A DNA stretch of 64,000 nucleotides, taken from the NCBI GenBank assembly GCA_021372615.1, contig JAJFUB010000113.1, positions 1 through 64,000 on the forward strand. The letters run 5' to 3'. This stretch comes from a bacterium (GTDB lineage Bacteria; Armatimonadota; Zipacnadia; Zipacnadales; UBA11051). Under the pieces are notes generated by a model. It did not search any database. It had not been told where the DNA came from and saw only the letters and a list, made by a program, of their open reading frames with translations. The number at the start of each line of letters is the position of its first letter. Within the stretch, counting starts at the first letter, position 1. The translations under genes and the position numbers were made by a program. This document shows positions 42,225 to 52,014 of this stretch, one piece after another.

Positions 42225-43469
42225 TCAATCCTCGAACTTCTTGACGATGAGCACGGCATTGTGCCCGCCGAAGCCGAACGAGTTGCTCATGCCATAGCTG
42301 CCGCTGAACTCCCGCGGCTGCTCGATGACGACGTCATTCACGACCGCCTCGTCCGGCTCGTGGCAGTTGAGCGTCGGCGCCACCACACCGGCCTGCAACA
42401 TGCGCAGAGTCAGTGCGAGTTCGGTGGCTCCTGTGGCTCCGAGCTGGTGGCCGTGGATGGACTTGGTGGAGCTGACCAGCGGACCCTCCGCGCCATGTCG
42501 GAAGACCTGGCCCAGCCCGCGCGCCTCCATGTCGTCCCCGCCCGGCGTGCCCGGCGCATGGGCGTTGACGTAGGCGATGTCCTCGGGATTGAGCTGGGCG
42601 CGCTTGAGGGCCGCGCGCATGGCGCGCGCCGCGCCGCCACCGTCCGGCGACGGAGCGGTGATGTGGTAGGCGTCGCCACTCATGCCGTAGCCCACGATCT
42701 CGCCGAGGATGCTGGCCCCGCGCTGCTTGGCGAATTCCATCTCCTCGAGGACCATGATGGTCGCACCCTCACCCATGACGAAGCCGTCACGGGTGCGGTC
42801 GAAGGGCCGGCAGGCGGTGGCCGGCTCGTCATTGCGCTCCGACAGTGCGCCGGCGGCGCAGAAGCCGCTGAGGGCCGTCGGGCAGATCACTGCCTCGGCG
42901 CCGCCCGCGATCATCGCCCGGGCTGCGCCCCGGCAGATGATCTCGCTCGCTTCCCCGAGCGCATGAGTGCTGGTCGCGCACGCCGTGACCACTGACAGGT
43001 TGGGCCCGCGCGCCCCGAACTCCATCGAGACCAGGCCCGAGGCCATGTCAATGATCATCATCGGCACCAGGAACGGGCTGACCCGGTCCGGACCGCGGTT
43101 GAGCAGGATCTGGAACTGCTTCTCCCAGGTCTGCATGCCACCGATGCCCGAGCCGATGAGCACCCCGGTCTCGTCCCCCACCTCGCCGTCGAGCACCAGG
43201 CCCGATTGATCCAACGCGATCTTCGCCGCATACAGCGCGAAGTTGGCGAAGGGGTCGGTGCGCTTGAGGAGCTTGCCGTCGAAATGCTGGTCCAGCCCCT
43301 CCAGTGGCGGCGCCTGAGCCGCGATGCGCGTCTTGTAGGCGGCCACATCGAAAGCCGTGATCGGCCCGATGCCGCTGCGACCCTCCAGGCAGTCGCGCCA
43401 GAGGGCCTCCAGCCCCACGCCACTGGAGGAGATAGTACCTATGCCTGTGATCGCCACACGAGCGTTCAT
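42225..43469 (-). CDS. fabF: 3-oxoacyl-ACP synthase II
   Basis: 414 residues. The catalytic Cys is in VVTACATSTHALGEA, with His in VNAHAPGTPGGD and in TKSIHGHQLGATGA. These make the C-H-H triad of condensing enzymes elongating fatty acids. ATG 43469 gives the usual length. It is encoded directly after acpP. Confidence 0.95.
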   Translation of the reverse strand: MNARVAITGIGTISSSGVGLEALWRDCLEGRSGIGPITAFDVAAYKTRIAAQAPPLEGLDQHFDGKLLKRTDPFANFALYAAKIALDQSGLVLDGEVGDETGVLIGSGIGGMQTWEKQFQILLNRGPDRVSPFLVPMMIIDMASGLVSMEFGARGPNLSVVTACATSTHALGEASEIICRGAARAMIAGGAEAVICPTALSGFCAAGALSERNDEPATACRPFDRTRDGFVMGEGATIMVLEEMEFAKQRGASILGEIVGYGMSGDAYHITAPSPDGGGAARAMRAALKRAQLNPEDIAYVNAHAPGTPGGDDMEARGLGQVFRHGAEGPLVSSTKSIHGHQLGATGATELALTLRMLQAGVVAPTLNCHEPDEAVVNDVVIEQPREFSGSYGMSNSFGFGGHNAVLIVKKFED

Positions 43470-43517
43470 GTCATCACCGTCCCTCACGGAAGGTCTGAGG
43501 GGTCCCCCGCGCCACCG

Positions 43518-43757
43518 CTAGCCCTGAACGTTCTTGCTCTCGAGGAAACGCACGGCATCCCCGACGGTGCGGATGGTCTCGGCCTCTTCGTCAGTGATCG
43601 TGATCTCGAACTCGTCCTCCAGGGCCATCACGAGTTCCACGATGTCGAGGGAGTCAGCCTTCAGATCGCCGTCGAAACTGGCGTTCTCGGTGACTTCGCT
43701 TTCTTTCACATTGAGTTCCCGAACGATCAACTGCTGCACGCGCTCGAACAACGCCAT
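43518..43757 (-). CDS. acpP: Acyl carrier protein
   Basis: 79 residues, acidic. The phosphopantetheine Ser is in [19 protein letters not shown]. It carries growing acyl chains for the fab enzymes encoded on either side. Confidence 0.97.
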   Translation of the reverse strand: MALFERVQQLIVRELNVKESEVTENASFDGDLKADSLDIVELVMALEDEFEITITDEEAETIRTVGDAVRFLESKNVQG

Positions 43758-43806
43758 GCACCTTCACCTCCGATTGACTTCCTGCGCTTCATGCACAAGA
43801 CGGCAC

Positions 43807-44550
43807 TCACATAATGAGCCCGCCGTCAATGTTCACACACTGGCCCGTCACATAGCCCGCCTCGGGTGAGGCGAGGAAAGCCACGACATTCGCGACATCC
43901 TCTGGCGTCCCCGCCCGTCGCAGGGGGATGCGGGTCAGCCAGGCCTCCCGGGCCTCGTCGGACAGCACGTGCGTCATGGCCGTCTGGATGTACCCGGGAG
44001 CCACGGAGTTGGCCGTGATGCCCCGGCTACCGAACTCCTGCGCAACGCTCTTGGTGAAGGCGATCATGCCGCCCTTCGAGGCCGCATAGTTCGCCTGCCC
44101 GGCATTCCCGCCGACCCCCACGACCGACGCGATGTTGACGATCCGCCCGTACTCCGCCTTCATCATCACGCGCGCCACGGCCTTGGTGCACAGGAACGCA
44201 CCCTTGAGGTTGATGTCCAGCACCAGGTCCCACTGGTCCTCGCTCATGCGCAGCAGCAGGCCGTCCTTCGTGATCCCGGCGTTGTTGACCAGGATGTCCA
44301 CCTTGCCGAACTCGGCGACCGTGGCTTCGACCATCTTCTGGCAGTCGTCGGCACTGGTGACGCTGCCAACGGTGGCGATGGCGCGGACGCCCATCTCGCC
44401 AATCTCGGTCGCCACGCGAGTGGCGCCCTCGGCGTTGATGTCATTGATGACGATGTTGCAGCCCAGCGAAGCCAGCTTCTTGGCGATGACTTCGCCGATG
44501 CCGCCGCCCGAGCCCGTCACGATCGCGACCTGTTCCTGCAGACACATCAT
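43807..44550 (-). CDS. fabG: 3-oxoacyl-ACP reductase
   Basis: 247 residues, short-chain dehydrogenase. The NADPH motif is TGSGGGIGEVIA and the catalytic set is Ser in IVNIASVVGVGG with the Y-x-x-x-K of YAASKGG. ATG 44550 is chosen because GGAGGA lies about 11 bases upstream. Confidence 0.95.
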   Translation of the reverse strand: MMCLQEQVAIVTGSGGGIGEVIAKKLASLGCNIVINDINAEGATRVATEIGEMGVRAIATVGSVTSADDCQKMVEATVAEFGKVDILVNNAGITKDGLLLRMSEDQWDLVLDINLKGAFLCTKAVARVMMKAEYGRIVNIASVVGVGGNAGQANYAASKGGMIAFTKSVAQEFGSRGITANSVAPGYIQTAMTHVLSDEAREAWLTRIPLRRAGTPEDVANVVAFLASPEAGYVTGQCVNIDGGLIM

Positions 44551-44609
44551 CTGGGTAGATTCCTCCGTCGGCGCCATCCATGGCGCCCTGGGCGCGATCA
44601 GCCGCGCCG

Positions 44610-45539
44610 CTACTGCGTCAAGGCCTCGATGGCCGCCTGGACGCTCGCCATGTCTCCCGCCGTGTGGCAGGTCACGTCCGGATACCCGCGCCGCACCATG
44701 TTGGTCAGGACCTTGCCGGGCCCGACCTCCACGAACGTTGTCACACCCGCCGCCACCATCGCCCGCAGGCAGTCATCCCACCGCACTGCTGACGTGAGCT
44801 GGGCGACCAGCGCCTGGCGCAACTCGTCCGGCTGCGTCCGTGACGCGGCATCTACGTTGCTGACCACCGGCACGCGCGCCGGCCGCACATCCGCCTGCGC
44901 CAGCGCCGCCTCCAACTGCTCCGCGGCAGGCTGCATCAGCGGCGAATGGAACGCCCCGCTGACACTGAGCGGGATGACCCGCTTGGCGCCGGCCTCCTGG
45001 GCCAGCTCCCCGGCCCGCTGCACCGCCGCCTCCTCGCCGGAGATCACAATCTGGTCAGAGGCGTTCAAGTTCGCCAGCACGACGGTCCCGACCTGCCCGG
45101 CCTCGCGGACGGCCTCCGCCAGGCTCTCGCCATCCAGGCCGATGACCGCTGCCATCGTCCCGCCGACGCGAGCGCCGATCTCCGCCATCAGCCCCCCGCG
45201 CACGCGGACCAGCCGCGCGCCCTCGACCGGCGACAGGCTCCCGGCCGCCACCAGCGCCGAGTACTCGCCCAGGCTGTGCCCGGCCACGAGTTCCGGCTGC
45301 ACGCCGGCTTCGGCCAACATGGCCGCCACCGCCGCCGAATGCGCCAGCAGCGCCGGCTGCGCATGTTGGGTCTGCGTCAGCTCCTCCGCCGGCCCCTCGA
45401 ACATGAGCTGCAGCAGCGGGAAGTCCAGCGCGGCGGCGATGCCATCCAGCACGGCCTTCGCCGTCGCCGAACCCTCGTACAGGTCCCGCGCCATGCCGAC
45501 CGATTGTGACCCCTGTCCGGGGCAGATGAAAGCGATCAT
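44610..45539 (-). CDS. fabD: Malonyl-CoA:ACP transacylase
   Basis: 309 residues. FICPGQGSQ starts the domain, the catalytic Ser is in AGHSLGEYSALVAAG and the His in SGAFHSPLM. GGTGA precedes ATG 45539. A repeat-rich 108-bp gap separates it from etfA. Confidence 0.95.
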   Translation of the reverse strand: MIAFICPGQGSQSVGMARDLYEGSATAKAVLDGIAAALDFPLLQLMFEGPAEELTQTQHAQPALLAHSAAVAAMLAEAGVQPELVAGHSLGEYSALVAAGSLSPVEGARLVRVRGGLMAEIGARVGGTMAAVIGLDGESLAEAVREAGQVGTVVLANLNASDQIVISGEEAAVQRAGELAQEAGAKRVIPLSVSGAFHSPLMQPAAEQLEAALAQADVRPARVPVVSNVDAASRTQPDELRQALVAQLTSAVRWDDCLRAMVAAGVTTFVEVGPGKVLTNMVRRGYPDVTCHTAGDMASVQAAIEALTQ

Positions 45540-45549
45540 AGGTGTCACC

Positions 45550-45626
45550 GGGGGACTGTCCCCGCAGGCCGACGCAGTCGGCCGCAGGGGGCTGTCCCCA
45601 TGCGGGAACGTCGGGGACAGACCCCT
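45550..45626. repeat. Repeat-rich, structured gap between etfA and fabD
   Basis: GGGGGACTGTCCCC (45550-45563) and AGGGGGCTGTCCCC (45586-45599) are related direct copies. The second pairs with GGGGACAGACCCCT (45613-45626) with one mismatch across a 13-base loop; GGCCGAC/GTCGGCC lies between the copies. It would form strong hairpins in the fabD leader RNA. Confidence 0.7.
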
Positions 45627-45647
45627 ACGGGGTCAGCCCCCTGGCCC

Positions 45648-46847
45648 CTACTCCTGCCCCAGTTCCTTCTTCAGAGCCTTCGTGAGCGCCGGCACGACCT
45701 CGAACAGGTCGCCGACGATCCCGTAGTGCGCCACGCCGAAGATGGGGGCGCTCGGGTCGTTGTTGATCGCCACGATGCAGTCTGCGCTACCCATGCCCGC
45801 CAGGTGCTGCACCGCCCCGGAGATCCCGCAGGCGATGTAGAGCTTGGGCTGGACGGTCTTGCCCGTCTGCCCGACCTGGTGGTAAGCAGGGATCCAGCCC
45901 GCGTCCACGGTCGCACGTGAGGCGCCAACGGCCGCGCCCAGGACCTCCGCCAGCTCGCGGATCAGGGCGAAGTTCTCGGCCTTGCGCAGGCCCCGGCCGC
46001 CCGAGACGATGATCTCGGCTTCCTGAACGTCCAGCTCGTTGCTGCCCTCTTCGCGGATGATCTCAAGGATCTTCGTGGCGATGGCGCGCTCGTTGAGGTC
46101 CACGCTCTGGCGGATGATCTCGGCCTGCCGGGACGTGTCTGGCTCGGCCTTCTTCATCACGCGCGGGCGCACGGTGGACATCTGCGGGCGGGCGTTCCGG
46201 CACACGATCGTGGCCATGACGTTGCCGCCGAAGGCCGGGCGCGTCTGCATGAGCAGCCGCGTCTCGGGGTCAATGGTCAGCCCGGTGCAGTCGGCGGTCA
46301 GCCCGGCCCCGATGCGGGCGGCGATGCGTGACGCCAAGTCGCGCCCCATGGTTGTCGCGCCAATCAGCACGATCTCGGGCTTGTGCCTGTTAATGAGGCC
46401 GCAGATGACGCTGGTGAAGGGATCGGTGCGGTACTGCGCCAGCACCTCGTGCTCGACCAGGTACACCTTGTCCGCGCCGTAGGCTGCGGCGGTGGGGACG
46501 AGCTTCTCGACGTCTTGCCCGCACAGCACCAGGCTGACATCCTCGCCCAACTGGTCGGCCAGCTTGCGGCCCTCGCTCAGCAACTCCAGGGTCACGTCAG
46601 CGAGCTTGCCGTCATGGGTCTCGGCGAGCACCCACAGCCCGGAGTACTGCGTGGTGTCCACCTGCTCCTTGCGGACGACTTCCATGATGATGGCGCCGAA
46701 CTTGCAGCTACTGACACAGGCGCCGCAGCCGGTGCAGTCGTCCGTGAAACGGGCCTTGCCGTCCACGATCTCGATGGCCCCATACGGGCAGGCCGCCAGG
46801 CACAGCTTGCAGCCGGTGCACTTCTCGGTATCTATGTAGATGCCCAT
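45648..46847 (-). CDS. etfA: Electron transfer flavoprotein alpha with N-terminal ferredoxin domain
   Basis: 399 residues. The first 60 residues hold two 4Fe-4S motifs ([12 protein letters not shown] and [11 protein letters not shown]), then the EtfA core and FAD domain ([27 protein letters not shown]). Ordinary EtfA is about 310-330 residues without clusters. The added domain is known from electron-bifurcating complexes such as CarE and LctC of Acetobacterium. The partners EtfB and an acyl-CoA dehydrogenase are encoded just upstream. Confidence 0.93.
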   Translation of the reverse strand: MGIYIDTEKCTGCKLCLAACPYGAIEIVDGKARFTDDCTGCGACVSSCKFGAIIMEVVRKEQVDTTQYSGLWVLAETHDGKLADVTLELLSEGRKLADQLGEDVSLVLCGQDVEKLVPTAAAYGADKVYLVEHEVLAQYRTDPFTSVICGLINRHKPEIVLIGATTMGRDLASRIAARIGAGLTADCTGLTIDPETRLLMQTRPAFGGNVMATIVCRNARPQMSTVRPRVMKKAEPDTSRQAEIIRQSVDLNERAIATKILEIIREEGSNELDVQEAEIIVSGGRGLRKAENFALIRELAEVLGAAVGASRATVDAGWIPAYHQVGQTGKTVQPKLYIACGISGAVQHLAGMGSADCIVAINNDPSAPIFGVAHYGIVGDLFEVVPALTKALKKELGQE

Positions 46848-46851
46848 TCGG

Positions 46852-47634
46852 CTAGATCACCATCTTCTCGCGTAGCTTGCCCACGAGGGCGCTGACCTGA
46901 TCGGCCACTTCGCCCTCGAGCTTCTCGCCCTGCTGGTGTCGCTGGGGGGCGAACACCCGCACGACGTTGGTGGGCGAGCCGTTCAGCCCGCACCGCTCGA
47001 TGTCCGCCTCGATGTCGGCGGCCGACCAGGAGGGGATCTCCTTCTTGCGCGCCTTCATCACATTCTTGAGGCTCGCGTGACGCGGCTCGTTCATCTGCTT
47101 CACGACCGTGATGAGGCACGGCAGCCGCGTCTCGACGATCTCGAAGCGGTCCGACAGCAGCCGCTTGACCTTCGCCTTCTTGCCCTCGACCTCCAGGTCA
47201 ATGGCGTAGGTCACCTGCGGGATGCCCAGATGCTCGGCCAGGCCCGGCCCCACCTGCGCGGTGTCGCCGTCGAAGGCCTGCTTGCCGCAGATGATCAGGT
47301 CATACTCCCCGATCTTCTTGACAGCTTGCGACAGCGTGTACGAGGTGGCCAGCGTGTCGCTGCCGGCGACGGCGCGGTCGCAGATCAGCACCGCCTCGTC
47401 AGCGCCCATGGCCAGGGCGTCCTTGAGCGCCTGGGAGGCCTGCGGGGGGCCCATCGTGATGATGGTGCACTTCCCGCCGTGCTTCTCGACGAGCTGCAGG
47501 GCGCACTCGATGGCGTTCTCATCGAACGGGTTGATGATGCTGGGCACGCCTTCGCGCACCAGCGTATTGGTCACGGGGTCAATCCTGACTTCCGTGGTGT
47601 CCGGCACTTGTTTGATGCAGACGATAATGTTCAT
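46852..47634 (-). CDS. etfB: Electron transfer flavoprotein beta
   Basis: 260 residues. NIIVCIKQVPDT and INPFDENAIECALQL are the family opening, and GKQAFDGDTAQVGPGLAE matches the nucleotide site. ATG 47634 is used so the protein starts at this opening. It lies 4 bases before etfA. Confidence 0.94.
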   Translation of the reverse strand: MNIIVCIKQVPDTTEVRIDPVTNTLVREGVPSIINPFDENAIECALQLVEKHGGKCTIITMGPPQASQALKDALAMGADEAVLICDRAVAGSDTLATSYTLSQAVKKIGEYDLIICGKQAFDGDTAQVGPGLAEHLGIPQVTYAIDLEVEGKKAKVKRLLSDRFEIVETRLPCLITVVKQMNEPRHASLKNVMKARKKEIPSWSAADIEADIERCGLNGSPTNVVRVFAPQRHQQGEKLEGEVADQVSALVGKLREKMVI

Positions 47635-47669
47635 GGTGATGGGGTTGGCAGCTCCCGATTGCGCGTCAG

Positions 47670-48821
47670 CTAGCTGATCGCTTCCTTGAGGCACTCAATG
47701 GCGATGACGTTGCGCTGGATCTCCGAGGTGCCCTCGACCAGCTCGAACAGCTTGCTCTCGCGCCAGTACCGCTGCACCGCGTGGTCGGTGATGTACCCGT
47801 GGCCACCGTGCATGTTGACCGCCCGGTTGGTCACCCGCGCGCAGACCTCGGAGCCGTAGCACTTGGCCATGGCGGCGATCTTGCTCAGCTCCGGCCGGCC
47901 GTTGTCCTTGCACCACGCGGCCTTGCGCGCCAGCAGGCGCGCCGCCTCGATCTCCATCGCCATGTCGGCGATCTGGTGCTGGATGGCCTGGAACTGGCTG
48001 ATCTTCTGGCCGAACTGCTCGCGGACCAGCGAGTACTTCACGCCGTCGTCGTAGGCCTTCTGCGACAGGCCGACGGCGCCGATGGCCATGCCGATGCGGC
48101 CCACGTCCAGCAGGTCCATGGCGACGCGGAAGCCGCGGCCCTCGCGCCCCAGGACGTTCTCGACCGGCACTTCGGCGTCCTGGAAGACCAACTCGGTGTT
48201 GGTGACGGACGGGAAACCCGCCTTCTTCTCGTTCTTGCCGATCTCAAAGCCCGGGAAGCCCTTCTCGACGATGAAGGCCGTCAGCCCGCGCATCCCCTTC
48301 TCGGGGTTGGCGTTGGCGATGACCACGTACGTCTCGGCGGCCCCGCCGTTGGTGATGAAGATCTTGGTGCCGTTGAGCAGGTACTTGTCGCCCACCAGCT
48401 TGGCCCGCGTCTTGACCGAGCCGGCGTCCGAGCCCACATCAGGCTCGGTCAGGCCCATGGCGCCGATCTTCTTGCCGCTGGCCAGGTCGGTGAGGTACTG
48501 CTCCTTCTGCGCGTCGGTGCCGAAGGCCATGATCGGGTACATGCACAGCATGTGGGCGGCGAACACCGCCCCGGTGGTGGTGCAGGCATGGGCCAGCAAC
48601 TCACCCGCGACCGCCCAGTCCAGCCACTGCATCCCCATGCCGCCGTACTCCTCGGGTACCGGGATGCCGAACAGGTCCATGTCGGCCGTGGCCTTGACCT
48701 TGGCCCACGGGAACTCGCCCGCTTCGTTGGTCTTGTCCGCGTCAGGAGCCAGTACGTCATCGCAGAACTCCTGGATCGCGTCGTAGAGCTCCTGTTGTTC
48801 TTCCGGGAAGCCAAAGTCCAT
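47670..48821 (-). CDS. Acyl-CoA dehydrogenase
   Basis: 383 residues, FAD enzyme oxidising acyl-CoA (or reducing an enoyl-CoA). The MGLTEPDVGSDAGSVKT and ITNGG flavin-site motifs and the C-terminal catalytic base region ELVEGTSEIQRNVIA are present. AGGAGGAG before ATG 48821 fixes the start. It sits between fabH and etfB in the lipid operon. Confidence 0.93.
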   Translation of the reverse strand: MDFGFPEEQQELYDAIQEFCDDVLAPDADKTNEAGEFPWAKVKATADMDLFGIPVPEEYGGMGMQWLDWAVAGELLAHACTTTGAVFAAHMLCMYPIMAFGTDAQKEQYLTDLASGKKIGAMGLTEPDVGSDAGSVKTRAKLVGDKYLLNGTKIFITNGGAAETYVVIANANPEKGMRGLTAFIVEKGFPGFEIGKNEKKAGFPSVTNTELVFQDAEVPVENVLGREGRGFRVAMDLLDVGRIGMAIGAVGLSQKAYDDGVKYSLVREQFGQKISQFQAIQHQIADMAMEIEAARLLARKAAWCKDNGRPELSKIAAMAKCYGSEVCARVTNRAVNMHGGHGYITDHAVQRYWRESKLFELVEGTSEIQRNVIAIECLKEAIS

Positions 48822-48897
48822 GGTAGAGACTCCTCCTGGTATGATGCCCGGGTCGCTCAGCGGGCGCCCTGGCCCGCTACGCGACGTGCTCCACAGG

Positions 48898-49890
48898 CTA
48901 CTTGGTCCACTGCAACAGCCCCGCTGCCAGTGAGAAGCCGGCCCCAAAGCCGGCCAGCAGAATCATCTGTCCCGTCTTGAGCTTGCCTTCCTTGTACAGC
49001 TCGTCCAAGGCCAGGGGAATGGTCGCCGCCGAGGTGTTCGCGTACTTCTCGACATCGCAGACGACGCGCTCGTCTGGGATGTCCAGGCGCTTGGCGGCCG
49101 CCTCGATGATGCGGCGGTTGGCCTGGTGGAAGATGGCCCAGTCGATGTCGTCATGCGTGACGCCGACCTTGCGCATGACAGCCTCGGCCACATCGGGGCA
49201 ACCGCGCACCGCCAGCTTGAAGACCTCATGGCCGTCCATGTACAGCAGATGCGCGCGCTCCTTGATGGCCGCCTCGTCCACCGGACGCCGACTGCCGCCG
49301 GCCGGGACCTTGAGGTACTGTGCGTTGGTGCCATCTGACCACAGCTCGAAGCCCTGGACACCCTCCCCGGCCTGCGCGGGCCCTACCACCACTGCGCCGG
49401 CCCCGTCGCCGAAGAGCACGCAGGTGGACCGATCCTCCCAGTTCACGATGCGCGAGAGGGTCTCGGCGGCGATGACCAGCACATGGTCGGCTGTGCCCGC
49501 CTGCACGAACGCAGAGGCGGTAGACAGAGCGTACACGAAGCCGGTGCAACCGATGAGGATGTCGAACGCGCCCGCGTTGGTGGCCCCCAGCGCGCCCTGC
49601 ACCAGCGAGGAGACGGAGGGGAAAAGCATGTCCGGCGTCACGGTGGAGACGATGACCAGGTCGAGGGCTTCCGGGGCCAGCCCCGCATCGGCGAGCGCCG
49701 CCTTGCCCGCCTCGATGGCCAGGTCTGACGTCGCTTGCTCGGGGGCCGCGATGTGGCGCTCGCGCATCCCGGTGTGGCTGAAGATCCATTCGTCCGTCGT
49801 GTCCACCATCTTCTCCAGATCGAAGTTGGTCAGAACACGCTCGGGCACGTACGAACCCAGCCCTATGATCTTGGCGCCTCGCACGTCCAT
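48898..49890 (-). CDS. fabH: 3-oxoacyl-ACP synthase III
   Basis: 330 residues. KIIGLGSYVPERVLTN opens the domain. The catalytic Cys is in LIGCTGFVYALSTA (usually AACSGF), with His in IFHQANRRI and Asn in EKYANTSAATIP. It starts fatty acid chains from acyl-CoA and malonyl-ACP. AGGTG precedes ATG 49890. Confidence 0.94.
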   Translation of the reverse strand: MDVRGAKIIGLGSYVPERVLTNFDLEKMVDTTDEWIFSHTGMRERHIAAPEQATSDLAIEAGKAALADAGLAPEALDLVIVSTVTPDMLFPSVSSLVQGALGATNAGAFDILIGCTGFVYALSTASAFVQAGTADHVLVIAAETLSRIVNWEDRSTCVLFGDGAGAVVVGPAQAGEGVQGFELWSDGTNAQYLKVPAGGSRRPVDEAAIKERAHLLYMDGHEVFKLAVRGCPDVAEAVMRKVGVTHDDIDWAIFHQANRRIIEAAAKRLDIPDERVVCDVEKYANTSAATIPLALDELYKEGKLKTGQMILLAGFGAGFSLAAGLLQWTK

Positions 49891-50030
49891 ACCGGTAACA
49901 CCTGAGGAATCGGCCGCAAAGCCCCGCGCAGGGGAGCCGGAGGCGGTAGCGGACGGGAGGGCGGCCACAGCCGCGCCTCCCATCACCACCGGCGGCGCCT
50001 GCCCAGCGGCGGGCGGCCCCCTTCGTCCCG

Positions 50031-51047
50031 CTATGACTGCGCGCCCGCCGGCGTTGTCTGCCGGCGGCGGAAAGTCTCCGTCATGCGGTCCTGTACGCCT
50101 GTCTCGACACTCCGGGCGCCCACGGTGATGGCCTGGGCGATGGCGCGGCGGTCAGACCGCCCGTGCGCCACAATGCATACGCCATTGGTCCCCAGGAGCA
50201 GCGCTCCGCCGTACTCGGCGTAGTCGTACTTCGCGGCCACCCGACGGAACGCGGGGCGCATCAGCAACCCCGCCAGGCGGCTGCCCCACCCCTTCATCAC
50301 CGCAGCCTTGATGTCCGCCGTTAGCTCCTGGGCGGTACCTTCCACGACCTTCAGCACGACATTCCCGGCAAAGCCGTCGCAGACCGTCACGTCCACTTCG
50401 CCCGCCAGGATCTGGTTGCCTTCGACGTTGCCGATGAAGTTCACGGGCAACTGCTCCAGCAGACCGTAGGCAGCCAGGCTCAGCTCATTGCCCTTGCACG
50501 ACTCGGTGCCGATGCTCAGCAACCCCACGCGCGGTTGGCTGATGCCCAGCGCATGTTCGGCGTACTCGCTGCCCATGAGCGCGAAGTCGGACAGATGCTC
50601 GGGCTTGCAGTCCACGTTCGCGCCCGCATCGAGCACGATGCGCTTGCCCAGCGGCGTCGGCAGGAACACGGCGATGGCGGGCCGCTGCACTCCCGGGAGC
50701 GTTCCCAGGCGCATGGTCGCGGCGGCCATCAGGGCCCCGCTGTTGCCGGCGCTGATCGCGGCGTCGGCAGCCCCGTCGCGCACGAGATCCACGCAGACGG
50801 TGACGGAGGAGCCCGCCTTCTGGCGCAGGGCCAGGCGCGGGCTCTCATTCATCTCGACGACTTGCTCGGCGTGGTGGATGCTCAGGTTCGACGGCGCCGC
50901 TGTCTGTCGGGCTAGTTCAGCCTGGACCTCGGGCTCGCGGCCGACGAGGATGATCTCGCCCGCCACCCGCTCGGCGGCCAGAACCGCACCTGCCACAACT
51001 TCGGCCGGAGCGTAGTCCCCGCCCATCGCATCCACGGCTAGCTTCAT
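50031..51047 (-). CDS. plsX: Phosphate acyltransferase
   Basis: 338 residues. MKLAVDAMGGDYAPAEVVAG is the signature start, followed by SAGNSGALMAAATMRLG. Converts acyl-ACP to acyl-phosphate for phospholipid synthesis. GGTGAGACC precedes the ATG. The usual rpmF-plsX-fabH order is kept. Confidence 0.95.
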   Translation of the reverse strand: MKLAVDAMGGDYAPAEVVAGAVLAAERVAGEIILVGREPEVQAELARQTAAPSNLSIHHAEQVVEMNESPRLALRQKAGSSVTVCVDLVRDGAADAAISAGNSGALMAAATMRLGTLPGVQRPAIAVFLPTPLGKRIVLDAGANVDCKPEHLSDFALMGSEYAEHALGISQPRVGLLSIGTESCKGNELSLAAYGLLEQLPVNFIGNVEGNQILAGEVDVTVCDGFAGNVVLKVVEGTAQELTADIKAAVMKGWGSRLAGLLMRPAFRRVAAKYDYAEYGGALLLGTNGVCIVAHGRSDRRAIAQAITVGARSVETGVQDRMTETFRRRQTTPAGAQS

Positions 51048-51161
51048 GGTCTCACCACAACGGCCTTCGAAGACAACGGCATGGCAACCGCGCTGCAGCA
51101 CCGACGCTAGAACGCACAGCCGGCGACCCAGCGCCGGTCTGCATCCTGGGTTGACCTGATG

Positions 51162-51359
51162 CTACTTCTCTGTCTTCTCTGGCTTGACCGTGTGGTCCAC
51201 CTGCCGGCCCTTGTAGAACCCGCACTTGGGGCACGCGTTGTGCGGCAGGGCGGGCGCGTGGCAGTTCGGACACTCGCGGGTGGCCGGCGCGGACAACGCG
51301 TCATGCGTCCGGCGCTTGGCCTGGCGCGTGGAGGAATGTCGTCTCTTGGGTAGTGGCAT
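51162..51359 (-). CDS. rpmF: 50S ribosomal protein L32
   Basis: 65 residues. PLPKRRHSSTRQAKRRTHDAL is the family opening region, and CPNCH...CPKCG gives the four-cysteine zinc-binding form. Confidence 0.96.
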   Translation of the reverse strand: MPLPKRRHSSTRQAKRRTHDALSAPATRECPNCHAPALPHNACPKCGFYKGRQVDHTVKPEKTEK

Positions 51360-51415
51360 CGAGCTTCTCCTTCGGCTGCGTCAGCCGGGGACGGACCCTT
51401 CGGGGCCGGTCGCCT

Positions 51416-51931
51416 CTATTCTTCCAGCTTCAGTCCCCGCAACGCCGACCAGCGCGGGTTCGGCTCGGGCTCCTGACAGCCACACGGCCCGGCCTTCAGG
51501 TCCTGGCCGCAACGCGGACACAGGCCCGGGCAGGTCTCACTGCACAGGGGCCGGATCGGCAGATGCATGGCGATGAGTTGCCGGACCAACTCGGTCAGGT
51601 CGATCTCATCGTCGTTCAGAATGGGGATCTGGTACGGCTCGCCCGCGGCCTCGACGTAGGACTCCGGCGCGTCTACCTGACGTAGCGCACAGTCCTCGTT
51701 GACGTCCATCTCCAGGGTCTCCTGGAAGACGCCCAGACAGCGCGAGCACTCCAACTCCAGAGGTACCCTCAGATGTCCTCTGACGCTGATACCACTGTCC
51801 ACATTCGCCAGTTCCAGCCGGCCCTCGACGGGCGCGACGGCTGTGGCCCCGGTCCCCGGAGGGGCCTCCGCGTCCAGTTCGACGACTATCCTGCCCGCGG
51901 GCTGTCGCAGCGGGCCAAGCTCATAGCGCAT
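51416..51931 (-). CDS. yceD: DUF177/YceD-family protein
   Basis: 171 residues. LELECSRCLGVF is the family core CxxC, and a second Cys group lies near the C-terminus (CSETCPGLCPRCG). The product is linked to 23S rRNA/ribosome assembly in other bacteria, and the gene always sits just before rpmF. It is the first gene after the promoter at 52.0 kb. Confidence 0.9.
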   Translation of the reverse strand: MRYELGPLRQPAGRIVVELDAEAPPGTGATAVAPVEGRLELANVDSGISVRGHLRVPLELECSRCLGVFQETLEMDVNEDCALRQVDAPESYVEAAGEPYQIPILNDDEIDLTELVRQLIAMHLPIRPLCSETCPGLCPRCGQDLKAGPCGCQEPEPNPRWSALRGLKLEE

Positions 51932-51985
51932 AATGCGAAACGCGGCCTCGTCAGCCGCGATGTCTACTCACCCTTACCGAGACTG

Positions 51986-52014
51986 AGTATAGGCAAATCC
52001 GATTCCTCTGTCAA
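51986..52014 (-). promoter_or_regulatory. Near-perfect promoter of the rpmF-fab operon
   Basis: TTGACA (52009-52014), 17-base spacer, TATACT (51986-51991). Its -35 overlaps the end of lpxC. Predicted start near 51979, leader about 48 bases. Confidence 0.75.
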
